A stretch of DNA of 64,000 nt from CAYRDC01 sp964422925 (GTDB lineage Bacteria; Bacteroidota; Bacteroidia; Chitinophagales; S012-47): NCBI GenBank assembly GCA_964422925.1, contig CAYRDC010000001.1, positions 62,001-126,000 on the forward strand. The letters run 5' to 3'. Shown here one piece after another: positions 1 to 7,103 of the stretch. Each line of letters begins with the position of its first letter. The stretch's first letter is position 1. A model generated the notes under the pieces. That model was not told where the DNA came from. It made no database searches and saw only the letters and a program-made list of their open reading frames with translations. The translations under genes and the position numbers were made by a program.

Positions 1-567
1 GTAACCGTTACCAGCAACGGCTGCCAGCACAGCGACACCATCCAAGTGACCTTCAAGCAATACCCGGCCGCGGGCTTCACCTATACCCAGCAAAGCGGTT
101 CAAAGACCATTGACTTCACCAACACCACTTCGAATGCCACTTCATACCAGTGGGATTTCGGGGACGGTTTCGGCAGCACGCAGCAGAACCCGACCCACAC
201 CTATACCACCGCGGGGACCTACACGGTGATCCTCATTGCCACCAACGACTGCGGCCCCGATACTTTCCAGATGACCGTACAGGTCAACCCGACCGGTATC
301 GGAACGCCCGGCCCGCTGAGCGCCTTCAGTATTACACCGGTTCCGGGTGACGGGCTTGTGTATGTCAGTCTGGAAACATCCAGGGCGGTACAGGCCGGGC
401 TGGAATTACTTACCGTGGAAGGCCGCAGTGTGGCCGCCTATGACCTGGGAATCCTGCAGGGAACCTGGAACGGCAGCTTCGATTTCCGCCAGCTGCCCAA
501 AGGAGTTTACTTCCTACAGGTGACCGTTCCGGGCGGCCGGGTGATGCAAAAAATAATTTTTCAGTAA
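1..567 (+). CDS. PKD-domain protein with T9SS type A sorting tail (5' partial)
   Basis: The reading frame is open from the first base of the window, so only the C-terminal 188 residues are seen. They contain a PKD domain (pattern YQWDFGDG followed by PTHTYTTAGTYTV) and then a type IX secretion sorting tail of about 85 residues that ends LPKGVYFLQV...MQKIIFQ. PKD domains are extracellular Ig-like spacers or adhesion modules. The tail is recognised by the T9SS and normally removed by PorU, whose gene lies at 22.3 kb. The gene is closed by a strong hairpin at 596-640. The catalytic or binding part, if any, is upstream of the window. Confidence 0.85.
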   Translation, partial: VTVTSNGCQHSDTIQVTFKQYPAAGFTYTQQSGSKTIDFTNTTSNATSYQWDFGDGFGSTQQNPTHTYTTAGTYTVILIATNDCGPDTFQMTVQVNPTGIGTPGPLSAFSITPVPGDGLVYVSLETSRAVQAGLELLTVEGRSVAAYDLGILQGTWNGSFDFRQLPKGVYFLQVTVPGGRVMQKIIFQ

Positions 568-595
568 CTTTACACTTAGTACAAAGCGATTCATG

Positions 596-640
596 GAAAA
601 ACCGGGGGGATTATTCCATATTGGACCCTCCGGTTTTTTC
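596..640. terminator. Hairpin terminator between T9SS cargo gene and redox cassette
   Basis: Arms 596-609 and 626-640 pair through GAAAAACCGG/CCGGTTTTTC with more G:C pairs inside, and a T run closes the 3' arm. The A run on the other side would let it work in both directions. It starts about 30 bases after the stop at 567. Confidence 0.7.
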
Positions 641-728
641 TTTTCCTCCCTGAAACTGTCGGGATTTCGACATACCGGCTGGTTTTAGTCTGATTCGAGA
701 ACCCCGAGCCCCGTTCCGTGGTTTGCCC

Positions 729-745
729 GGTTGTAATTAACAACC
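729..745. promoter_or_regulatory. Inverted repeat upstream of the redox cassette
   Basis: GGTTGT-aatta-ACAACC is a perfect 6-bp inverted repeat, 26 bases before the start codon at 772. It could be an operator or an mRNA hairpin. I see no clear TAnnTTTG promoter beside it, so the role is open. Confidence 0.3.
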
Positions 746-771
746 ATTTTACAAATCCAAATCTGTAAACA

Positions 772-2790
772 ATGAAAAGGGTAAAACAATGGGCTCTGGC
801 ATTCACGGCCATAGCCATAACGGGAATGAATCTTTCGGCTCAGTCCGGTAGCGCCACGCGCAACATACGTTTTTATACTGAACCGGCCATTTATGCTGCC
901 AACGAAGAATGGCTCACCTTTGCCTGCGAAGTGCCCACCGGACAGGTGGACATCGGCAGCCGGTACCAGAGCGAAATGTACTGGTACTCCCTCTACAACC
1001 TGGGGAACCTGGTATTCCGCTCGGGCCTGGGTGTTCATGCGGTGAACAATCCCCTGTTTAAAAAGCACGCCCGCGAAGACGAAGGCATGCCCTGGAGCAA
1101 AGGTATGATGCTGATGCGCCAGCGCAAGTTCATGATGCACAAGGTGGCCCAGTTCAAGGCGCGTTCCGGTGCCTACAAGCTCGACAACATGTTTGCCGGC
1201 TTCGGCCCGCCCAAAGGGGCTTTCCCGGTCTACCTCGAATTTGCCTCGGGGGTGCCGGCATTCAAAACCAATCCCGACTTGGAAGATTTCAGCACCCTGC
1301 GCTGGGACCGAAAAAGCTTTGATCCTACCCTGAACCCGGGCGCCTGGGGCCAGGCCCTTATGAAGGAAGTGCTCTGGAGCCGGGATTTCTTCCACGGCAA
1401 CCGCACCAGCAACGGGGTGACCTACCTCGGTGTATCGGCTTTTGACGGTGCACACGGGTTCCGCGGAGCCATGCTGCTGGCCATGTCGCTGGCCAAAACC
1501 TATGCCCTCAAATCCGAACTGGCTTACCATGCTAACACCGGCAAACTGGGCCCTGTGGACCCGGCCACCTACAACCCGGCCGAAGGGGCAGTGTACTACC
1601 CGCATGTTTACAAGGCAAAGTTCAGGAAAGGCATGATGATGGGTATGATGCGCCTGATGATGAAAATGAAGGGCCAGACCGTGCCGCCAATCGTGAAAAA
1701 ATACGTGGTGACCGACCCCACCAGCGATTTGTTTGACATTGCTTCCCTACTCTGGGGCGAAAGCGAATTCTACTATGTGACCGACCCCAAAGTGAAAGAC
1801 AATTTCGACAACCTGTTCGGTGACGCCATGTGGGATCCCACCCAACTGGATGAGGACGGCCTGAAAGAGGCTTTCAATAACGGCAAAACCATTTTCCCGG
1901 CAGGCAAGCCGCACATACTGGCACAGGGGATATCCGTAGTGAATTTCAAAAACCTAAAAGGCCTGCATTTCAACCAGCAGGAAGGCACCCTGGTAGACAC
2001 CTGGCATCCTGAAACGGGGCAGGGCAAGCACATCAGCACCCATTATGCCGGCATGGCCATCATCGCGCTGGCCAATACCTACCAGCGGTTGGGTGACCTG
2101 GATATGATCCGAAACGAGGCCAGGATGATTTTAACCAAAGAAGCAGAATACCTGCTCAGCCACCAGGAAGCCGATGGTAGCATTGCCAATGGGTTTACCC
2201 TGGGCAAAGGAGCTGACCACGAAGCCAAAACCCTGCTGGCGCAAGCCTTTGCCATCCGTGGCTGGCTGGCAGCCTACCAGGTAACCGGTAACCAGCGCTA
2301 CCTTACGGCCGCTGACAAGGCATATAGCTTCATTCAAACAGAACTGTGGTCGGAAGAAGCCGGGGTGTACCGTTCTTCCGTGGGCGCTGAAGTTTCGGAA
2401 TATGACGGTTATAACTATGGTGCCGTGATCGGGGCATTGCGCGAACTGGCCATCGCGCACCATAATGAACCCGTGCAAAAAGATATCGTCCAGCGGATGG
2501 ATACCTTCTTCGACAACGTGAAAAACGTAAACGGCCTGCAGCTGGCCGAATTAGGACAAACCGGGGAAATGATGCCGGACAAAAACCAGATGATGGAAAT
2601 GCAGGCCACGCTGGCAGAACTGCAAAAAACCGACCCGGAAAAAGCCAGGAAGATGCGGGAACGCATGATGGACACGGACGGTGACCATGTGCCCAAGCCC
2701 AAATTCGTGATGGGAACGCCCTATGGCGCGGCCCCGGTCACAGCCGGCAGGATAACCATTGTCACCCCGGTCAGTTTTTCGAATCATTAA
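772..2790 (+). CDS. Secreted Met-rich protein with alpha/alpha-barrel-like C-terminal half
   Basis: 672 residues with a signal peptide (charged start, hydrophobic core, cleavage near LSAQ at residue 24). Residues 400-590 read as helical hairpins like those of six-hairpin or thioredoxin-associated barrel proteins (LLSHQEADGSIANGF, AFAIRGWLAAYQVTG, DGYNYGAVIGALRELA). I do not recognise a named family. Methionine clusters stand out: residues 112-122, 288-299 (nine Met in twelve residues), 600-610 and 632-633, the kind of pattern that binds Cu(I) in periplasmic copper proteins. Only one Cys (C52) remains after export. The next gene, 17 bases on, encodes a cupredoxin-like protein, so a copper or redox role is an inference from both sequence and context. 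Confidence 0.75.
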   Translation: MKRVKQWALAFTAIAITGMNLSAQSGSATRNIRFYTEPAIYAANEEWLTFACEVPTGQVDIGSRYQSEMYWYSLYNLGNLVFRSGLGVHAVNNPLFKKHAREDEGMPWSKGMMLMRQRKFMMHKVAQFKARSGAYKLDNMFAGFGPPKGAFPVYLEFASGVPAFKTNPDLEDFSTLRWDRKSFDPTLNPGAWGQALMKEVLWSRDFFHGNRTSNGVTYLGVSAFDGAHGFRGAMLLAMSLAKTYALKSELAYHANTGKLGPVDPATYNPAEGAVYYPHVYKAKFRKGMMMGMMRLMMKMKGQTVPPIVKKYVVTDPTSDLFDIASLLWGESEFYYVTDPKVKDNFDNLFGDAMWDPTQLDEDGLKEAFNNGKTIFPAGKPHILAQGISVVNFKNLKGLHFNQQEGTLVDTWHPETGQGKHISTHYAGMAIIALANTYQRLGDLDMIRNEARMILTKEAEYLLSHQEADGSIANGFTLGKGADHEAKTLLAQAFAIRGWLAAYQVTGNQRYLTAADKAYSFIQTELWSEEAGVYRSSVGAEVSEYDGYNYGAVIGALRELAIAHHNEPVQKDIVQRMDTFFDNVKNVNGLQLAELGQTGEMMPDKNQMMEMQATLAELQKTDPEKARKMRERMMDTDGDHVPKPKFVMGTPYGAAPVTAGRITIVTPVSFSNH

Positions 2791-2807
2791 AAAAGGAGCC
2801 GAAAACC

Positions 2808-3554
2808 ATGAAACACCATTGGATTAAAAGCGGCTGGCCCCTGCTTTTGTTACCCTTACTCGTTATGGGCCGGCTAAATATCCCCCAAAACCGGATAGAG
2901 GAAAAGCCGGAGTCGGGCACAATCACAGGTAAAGTGGTTTACCTGGGCGGGACCGTGCAGAAGGTGAAAAATGTGATAATGGACGAGAACACCTGCGGGA
3001 ACCATGACATCCTGGACGAATCCCTGCTAACGGGGCCAGAAGGCGGTCTGCGTTGGGCGGTGGTCCGGATCAAAGGTCCGGTTCCGGACGGAAAAACCTG
3101 GGACGATGTGCACGAAATTCCTGTGCTCGACCAGAAAGGATGCACCTTCCGGCCGCATGTGCTGGTGGCAGGCCCCGGACAGCCCGTGGTGGTGGCCAAT
3201 GACGACCCCACCCTGCACAACGTGCGCACCGTGAGCATGTTCAACGCGGTGTACAGCAAGGCGCAAATCTACCTGCCCGGCACCCCCCCTCCGCGCGATA
3301 CGGTTCGCTTTGACGAACCGGAACCCGTGAAAGTAGTGTGCGATGTGCACGGCTGGATGCAATCGTGGATTTACGTGAACGAAACCCCATATGCCACCGT
3401 CACCGGGGAAGACGGCTCTTTCCGCCTGACCGGTGTGCCGCCCGGGAAATATACCCTGGAAACATGGCATGAAAAACTGGGAAAACAACAACAAACCATA
3501 ACGGTGCAACCGGGAAGCAATACGGAAGTCACCTTCCGCTACAAAGCGCTTTAG
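2808..3554 (+). CDS. Cupredoxin-like protein with carboxypeptidase-regulatory-like tail
   Basis: 248 residues, N-terminal hydrophobic signal segment. The central part (about 37-190) looks like the methylamine-utilisation/plastocyanin-like fold: NDDPTLHNVR supplies His137, and CDVHGWM supplies Cys178, His181 and Met184. That is a complete type-1 copper ligand set in the usual order. Residues 195-248 form a carboxypeptidase regulatory-like beta-sandwich (VTGEDGSFRLTGVPPGKYTL). Two further Cys (63, 112) may form a disulfide. It is very likely a periplasmic electron carrier or copper sensor. It is translationally linked to the Met-rich protein before it, and the terminator at 3580-3613 closes the pair. 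Confidence 0.82.
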   Translation: MKHHWIKSGWPLLLLPLLVMGRLNIPQNRIEEKPESGTITGKVVYLGGTVQKVKNVIMDENTCGNHDILDESLLTGPEGGLRWAVVRIKGPVPDGKTWDDVHEIPVLDQKGCTFRPHVLVAGPGQPVVVANDDPTLHNVRTVSMFNAVYSKAQIYLPGTPPPRDTVRFDEPEPVKVVCDVHGWMQSWIYVNETPYATVTGEDGSFRLTGVPPGKYTLETWHEKLGKQQQTITVQPGSNTEVTFRYKAL

Positions 3555-3579
3555 TCCCGACCCTGTCCCTGAATCCGGT

Positions 3580-3613
3580 AACAGGCCGGTGCAGTTCCGG
3601 CCTGTTCTTTTTT
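3580..3613 (+). terminator. Rho-independent terminator after cupredoxin-like gene
   Basis: A perfect 10-bp stem AACAGGCCGG/CCGGCCTGTT (3580-3589 and 3597-3606) with a 7-base loop, followed by CTTTTTT. It separates the two-gene unit from the cytochrome gene. Confidence 0.88.
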
Positions 3614-3659
3614 CCCGCTTAAAAAACATTCCGCGGGGCAGCCCAAAAAACAACCAGGC

Positions 3660-4667
3660 ATGAAAACTATGACATCAGGTACATTCTCCGGCAGGCTGAA
3701 AAGATGGGCACTTGCGGTTTTGCTGCTGGCAGGCCCGCTGGCACATGCCCAGTGGAGCGACTGGATTGCCCCGGCCTGGGCGGATACTCTGCAGAATCCG
3801 TGGCCGGACAAAACCGTGTCAGCCGCAGAAGGCAAAACCCTGTTCAATTCCATTTGCTTTGTCTGCCACGGCAACCAGGGCAAAGGCGATGGCATCAACG
3901 CGCCTTCCCTGAAAAAACCTCCGGCCGACCTGACTTCCGGCAAAGTGCAGCGCCAGTCGGACGGGGCCCTGTTCTGGAAAATCAGCGAAGGCAACCCGCC
4001 TATGCTGAGTTTTAAAACTTCGCTTACCGAAGAACAACGCTGGCAGGTAATCAGTTATGTGCGCCAACTGGCCCGGCTCTACCCCGACCGGCCGGAGGAA
4101 AGCACGGAAGAAGCCAGTGCTGAAAGCGCAGAAACCTCCGCGGAAGCTGCAGGCACCCCGGAAACGGAAGCCCCGGCTCCCGTGAGCCCGTACGCGGGCA
4201 TGGGTGCGGAGGACATTTTCCGCAACAGCTGCGCCTCGTGCCATACCATCGGCATGGGTGCGCTGGTGGGTCCCGACCTGAGCCGGGTGCAGGAGCGTCA
4301 CAGCCGGGATTGGCTGCGCGCGTGGATTCGCTCGTCCCGGGCTCTGATCGAATCCGGTGACCGGGAGGCCATTGCCCTTTTTGAAACCAATCACCGCATG
4401 CCCATGCCGGACCATGACCTGAACACGGAACAGATTGACGAATTGCTGGCCTACATCCAGGCCCGCGAACCGGGCACGCAGGCGGCCGGAACGGTTCCCG
4501 CAGAACCGGCAGCAGACGCGGTGCCTGCCACAGCTGGCCAGCGGGTGGGTGCCGGCTGGACGGATTCCCTCATCCTAGCCCTGGTTATTACCGCCATGCT
4601 GGTCATTCTCTTCACCCTGTTGTTCATCCTGCGGCTCACCGGGGCCATTGCCCGTCAGGTGCACTGA
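3660..4667 (+). CDS. Membrane-anchored dihaem c-type cytochrome
   Basis: 335 residues. Signal peptide to about residue 30 (LAHAQW), then two class I cytochrome c domains. Haem sites are C66-F-V-C69-H70 and C191-A-S-C194-H195, with Met ligands likely at M115 (PPMLSF) and M247 or M249 (HRMPMP). A Glu/Ala/Pro-rich linker (146-176) joins the domains, and a Pro/Ala linker (270-296) leads to a C-terminal transmembrane helix (302-325). It would face the periplasm and pass electrons between a donor and a membrane partner. The neighbouring copper protein is a plausible donor or acceptor, but the terminator in between means co-transcription is not assured. Confidence 0.88.
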   Translation: MKTMTSGTFSGRLKRWALAVLLLAGPLAHAQWSDWIAPAWADTLQNPWPDKTVSAAEGKTLFNSICFVCHGNQGKGDGINAPSLKKPPADLTSGKVQRQSDGALFWKISEGNPPMLSFKTSLTEEQRWQVISYVRQLARLYPDRPEESTEEASAESAETSAEAAGTPETEAPAPVSPYAGMGAEDIFRNSCASCHTIGMGALVGPDLSRVQERHSRDWLRAWIRSSRALIESGDREAIALFETNHRMPMPDHDLNTEQIDELLAYIQAREPGTQAAGTVPAEPAADAVPATAGQRVGAGWTDSLILALVITAMLVILFTLLFILRLTGAIARQVH

Positions 4668-4699
4668 AGCATACTGGAAAACCGCTTGCGCGGCTCTGT

Positions 4700-4728
4700 T
4701 TTGCCGTACCGGAAAAACCGTATTTTTA
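4700..4728 (+). promoter_or_regulatory. Candidate Bacteroidota promoter for BASS transporter
   Basis: TTTG (4700-4703), 17-base spacer, then TATTTTTA (4721-4728), one mismatch from TAnnTTTG. The start codon follows at 4736, implying a very short leader. Confidence 0.4.
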
Positions 4729-4735
4729 GCCCTTC

Positions 4736-5653
4736 ATGCTGAAAGGGATTGATGACGTACGGCTTCATTTTGCCCCGGAGTACCTGTGGCTGCTTCACCT
4801 TTTGTTAGCTTTTATTATGTTCGGGGTAGCCCTCACCCTGAAACCAGAGGATTTCAGGCGCATTGCCCTGAATCCCAAAGCGTCCATCCTGGGTATTGTT
4901 TCCCAGTTTTTCCTGCTGCCGCTGGTTACGCTTGGCCTTATCTGGCTGGTAAGGCCATTGCCCAGCATCGGGCTGGGTTTGTTCCTGGTAGCGGCCTGCC
5001 CGGGTGGGAATATGTCGAATTTCATTACCCTGCTCGCCAAAGGCAACACGGCCCTGTCCGTGAGCCTGACGGCCGTGGCCACCCTGCTGGCCATAGTTAT
5101 GACACCCCTGAATTTCACCTTCTGGGCGGGCCTGTATCCCGGCACGGCAGAGTTACTGAAAGCAATCAGCGTGGATCCGTTGGAAATGGTTATACAGGTA
5201 ATCATATTACTGGGCCTTCCCCTTGTAGCCGGTATGCTTCTGGCGATTCGTTTTCCCCGCCTGGCAGCCCGCATTATGAAACCAATTCACCGGGTTTCCA
5301 TCCTGATCTTTGCCTTGTTCCTGCTGGTGGCATTTCTTTCTAACTGGAATTACTTCGTGCGTTATATGGCATATGTGGTTATTTTGGTGCTGGTGCATAA
5401 TGGCCTGGCCCTGTTCACGGGTTATTCCTGGGCATGGGTCTGGGGCCTGCCGAAAAGAGACAGGCGCACTTTAAGCATCGAGACCGGCATACAAAATACC
5501 GGGCTGGGGCTGGTCCTGGTCTTTGGATTTTTCAGCGAACTGGGCGGCATGGCTGTCATTGCCGGATGGTGGGGAATATGGGACCTTTTAGCCGGCCTGC
5601 TGATTGCGTATATTTGGTCAAAAAGAAATCCTGTCGTATCTCAACTGGCATGA
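4736..5653 (+). CDS. Bile acid:sodium symporter (BASS) family transporter
   Basis: 305 residues, almost wholly hydrophobic with about nine to ten membrane segments. Family hallmarks include the early LAFIMFGVALTLKPEDF, ACPGGNMSNFITLLAKGN in the middle (Asn-rich crossing region of the sodium site), and EIGIQNTGL-like SIETGIQNTGLGLVL late. BASS proteins take up organic anions with sodium; the substrate of this one cannot be read from sequence. Its stop codon overlaps the start of the acyltransferase gene (ATGA), so the two are translationally coupled. Confidence 0.88.
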   Translation: MLKGIDDVRLHFAPEYLWLLHLLLAFIMFGVALTLKPEDFRRIALNPKASILGIVSQFFLLPLVTLGLIWLVRPLPSIGLGLFLVAACPGGNMSNFITLLAKGNTALSVSLTAVATLLAIVMTPLNFTFWAGLYPGTAELLKAISVDPLEMVIQVIILLGLPLVAGMLLAIRFPRLAARIMKPIHRVSILIFALFLLVAFLSNWNYFVRYMAYVVILVLVHNGLALFTGYSWAWVWGLPKRDRRTLSIETGIQNTGLGLVLVFGFFSELGGMAVIAGWWGIWDLLAGLLIAYIWSKRNPVVSQLA

Positions 5654-7029
5654 AAATCAATACACGCTGGTCACTGGGTTATGAATTGCTGAAATATTTT
5701 GTAGGCGGATGCCTTCGCCTGTACTACCGTAAAATCGAAATCCACGGCAGGGAAAACATCCCCCCGAACGCTCCGGTGATTTATGCCCCGAACCATCAGA
5801 ATGCCCTGATCGACCCCCTGCTGATCATTTGTTTTACCAAAAAACAGCCCCTCTCGCTGGCTCGGGCTTCGGCTTTCAAAAAGCCACTGGTCAGGCGCAT
5901 CCTGAACGGGCTGAAAATGCTGCCCGTGTTCCGCCCGCGTGACGGCATCTCAACCATGGGCCGCAACGAGGAAATCTTTGCCTGGTCGGTGAAGATGCTG
6001 AAGGCCAATAACCCGGTCATCATTTTCCCGGAGGGTAACCACAGCTTTCAGCGAAGGTTGCGCTCCCTGAAAAAAGGCTTGATGCGCATTGCTTTCCGCA
6101 CGGAAGAGGAAATTATGGAAATTGGGGAAAAGGGGGTGCAGATTGTGCCGGTAGGATTTGATTATGTCAGTCATTTCAATTTCCGGACCCGCGTGCTGAT
6201 CCGTTACGGAAAGCCTATACCAGTGGCCCGCTACATGGACCATTATCGGGAAAACCCGCAGGAAGCCATGATGGCCCTACGGGCTGACCTGTCAAAGGAA
6301 ATCCGGAAACTGATACTGCACATTGAGCCAGAGGAAATATGCGAACCGGTAAACAGTGCGGTAGAGCTTTACGTGCCGAAAATTTGCCGCAGCGCACACC
6401 TGCCGGAAAAAAACCTGTTGAAACGCTTGGAATGCCGGCAGCAGGCAGCCGCAGCTTTTACCCGGTTCAGGGAAGATTTCCCGGAAGCTTTCCGCGATTT
6501 GCTCAATATGTTGCCATTATACCTGAAAAACCTGCGCAAGGCAGGCCTGCGTGACCATGTGGTGGCCGGCACACCCAGACCCTGGCACCGACTGCTGCTC
6601 ATGCTGGCCGGGCTGCTGATGCTCAGCCCCGTTTTCCTGGCCGGCTTTGCCCTGAACGGCTTGCCTTACCTGGCCGTTGACCAGGGCGTAAACCGCAAAA
6701 CCACCGAGAATAAATTTCATGCCACCCTTAAATTCACCCTGGGCGTAGTCGCTTTCCTGGCATGGTACCTCTTGCTGGGGGCCGCCTGGCTACTGCTTAT
6801 TCCACTGCCCGCATGGAGCGTGGTGCTGTTTATCCCGGGATCCATCGCGCTTGGGCTGGCTGCGTTTCATTACTGGATTGCCTGGCAAAAATTCAAAGGC
6901 CACTGGCACTACGCGGTGCGCTACCGGCAGCACGACAGCCACCTCGACCACCTTGAGCTCAAACGGAGGGAAATCTTCCAGATCCTCGACCAGGCCTGGC
7001 TCCATTACCGAAATTCCGTCAAGCCCTGA
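5650..7029 (+). CDS. Lysophospholipid/glycerol-3-phosphate acyltransferase (PlsC fold)
   Basis: 459 residues from the ATG that overlaps the upstream stop; the open frame runs further up but only inside the transporter gene. The acyltransferase block is clear: NHQNALID (H49, D55) and FPEGNHS (EGxxS). The His-Asp spacing is HX5D, not the usual HX4D of PlsC; I recall the same spacing in Gpt2-like acyltransferases. Two or three membrane helices near the C-terminus (about 310-400) anchor it. Expected role: acyl transfer to glycerol-3-phosphate or a lysolipid in phospholipid synthesis. Why it is coupled to a BASS transporter is unclear. Confidence 0.85.
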   Translation: MKINTRWSLGYELLKYFVGGCLRLYYRKIEIHGRENIPPNAPVIYAPNHQNALIDPLLIICFTKKQPLSLARASAFKKPLVRRILNGLKMLPVFRPRDGISTMGRNEEIFAWSVKMLKANNPVIIFPEGNHSFQRRLRSLKKGLMRIAFRTEEEIMEIGEKGVQIVPVGFDYVSHFNFRTRVLIRYGKPIPVARYMDHYRENPQEAMMALRADLSKEIRKLILHIEPEEICEPVNSAVELYVPKICRSAHLPEKNLLKRLECRQQAAAAFTRFREDFPEAFRDLLNMLPLYLKNLRKAGLRDHVVAGTPRPWHRLLLMLAGLLMLSPVFLAGFALNGLPYLAVDQGVNRKTTENKFHATLKFTLGVVAFLAWYLLLGAAWLLLIPLPAWSVVLFIPGSIALGLAAFHYWIAWQKFKGHWHYAVRYRQHDSHLDHLELKRREIFQILDQAWLHYRNSVKP

Positions 7030-7056
7030 AAGACATTTTGACAGTCGGCCACCCCG

Positions 7057-7072
7057 TGGCACAGGAATTGAC
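7057..7072 (+). promoter_or_regulatory. Possible sigma-54-like promoter of htpG
   Basis: TGGCAC-N5-TTGAC resembles the -24/-12 element TGGCAC-N5-TTGCW, but the -12 GC is GA here. It lies 31 bases before the htpG start. A second TTGACAG stands 30 bases upstream (7038-7044). Weak candidate because of the -12 mismatch. Confidence 0.28.
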
Positions 7073-7103
7073 AGCTCCCTGAACCATAAAAACCAAAGCA
7101 GGT

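Noticed and set aside
685..1605. 306-codon open frame on the minus strand
   Set aside because: It lies opposite the well-supported Met-rich gene and has low-complexity Gly/His/Val content; a shadow of that gene's codon use.
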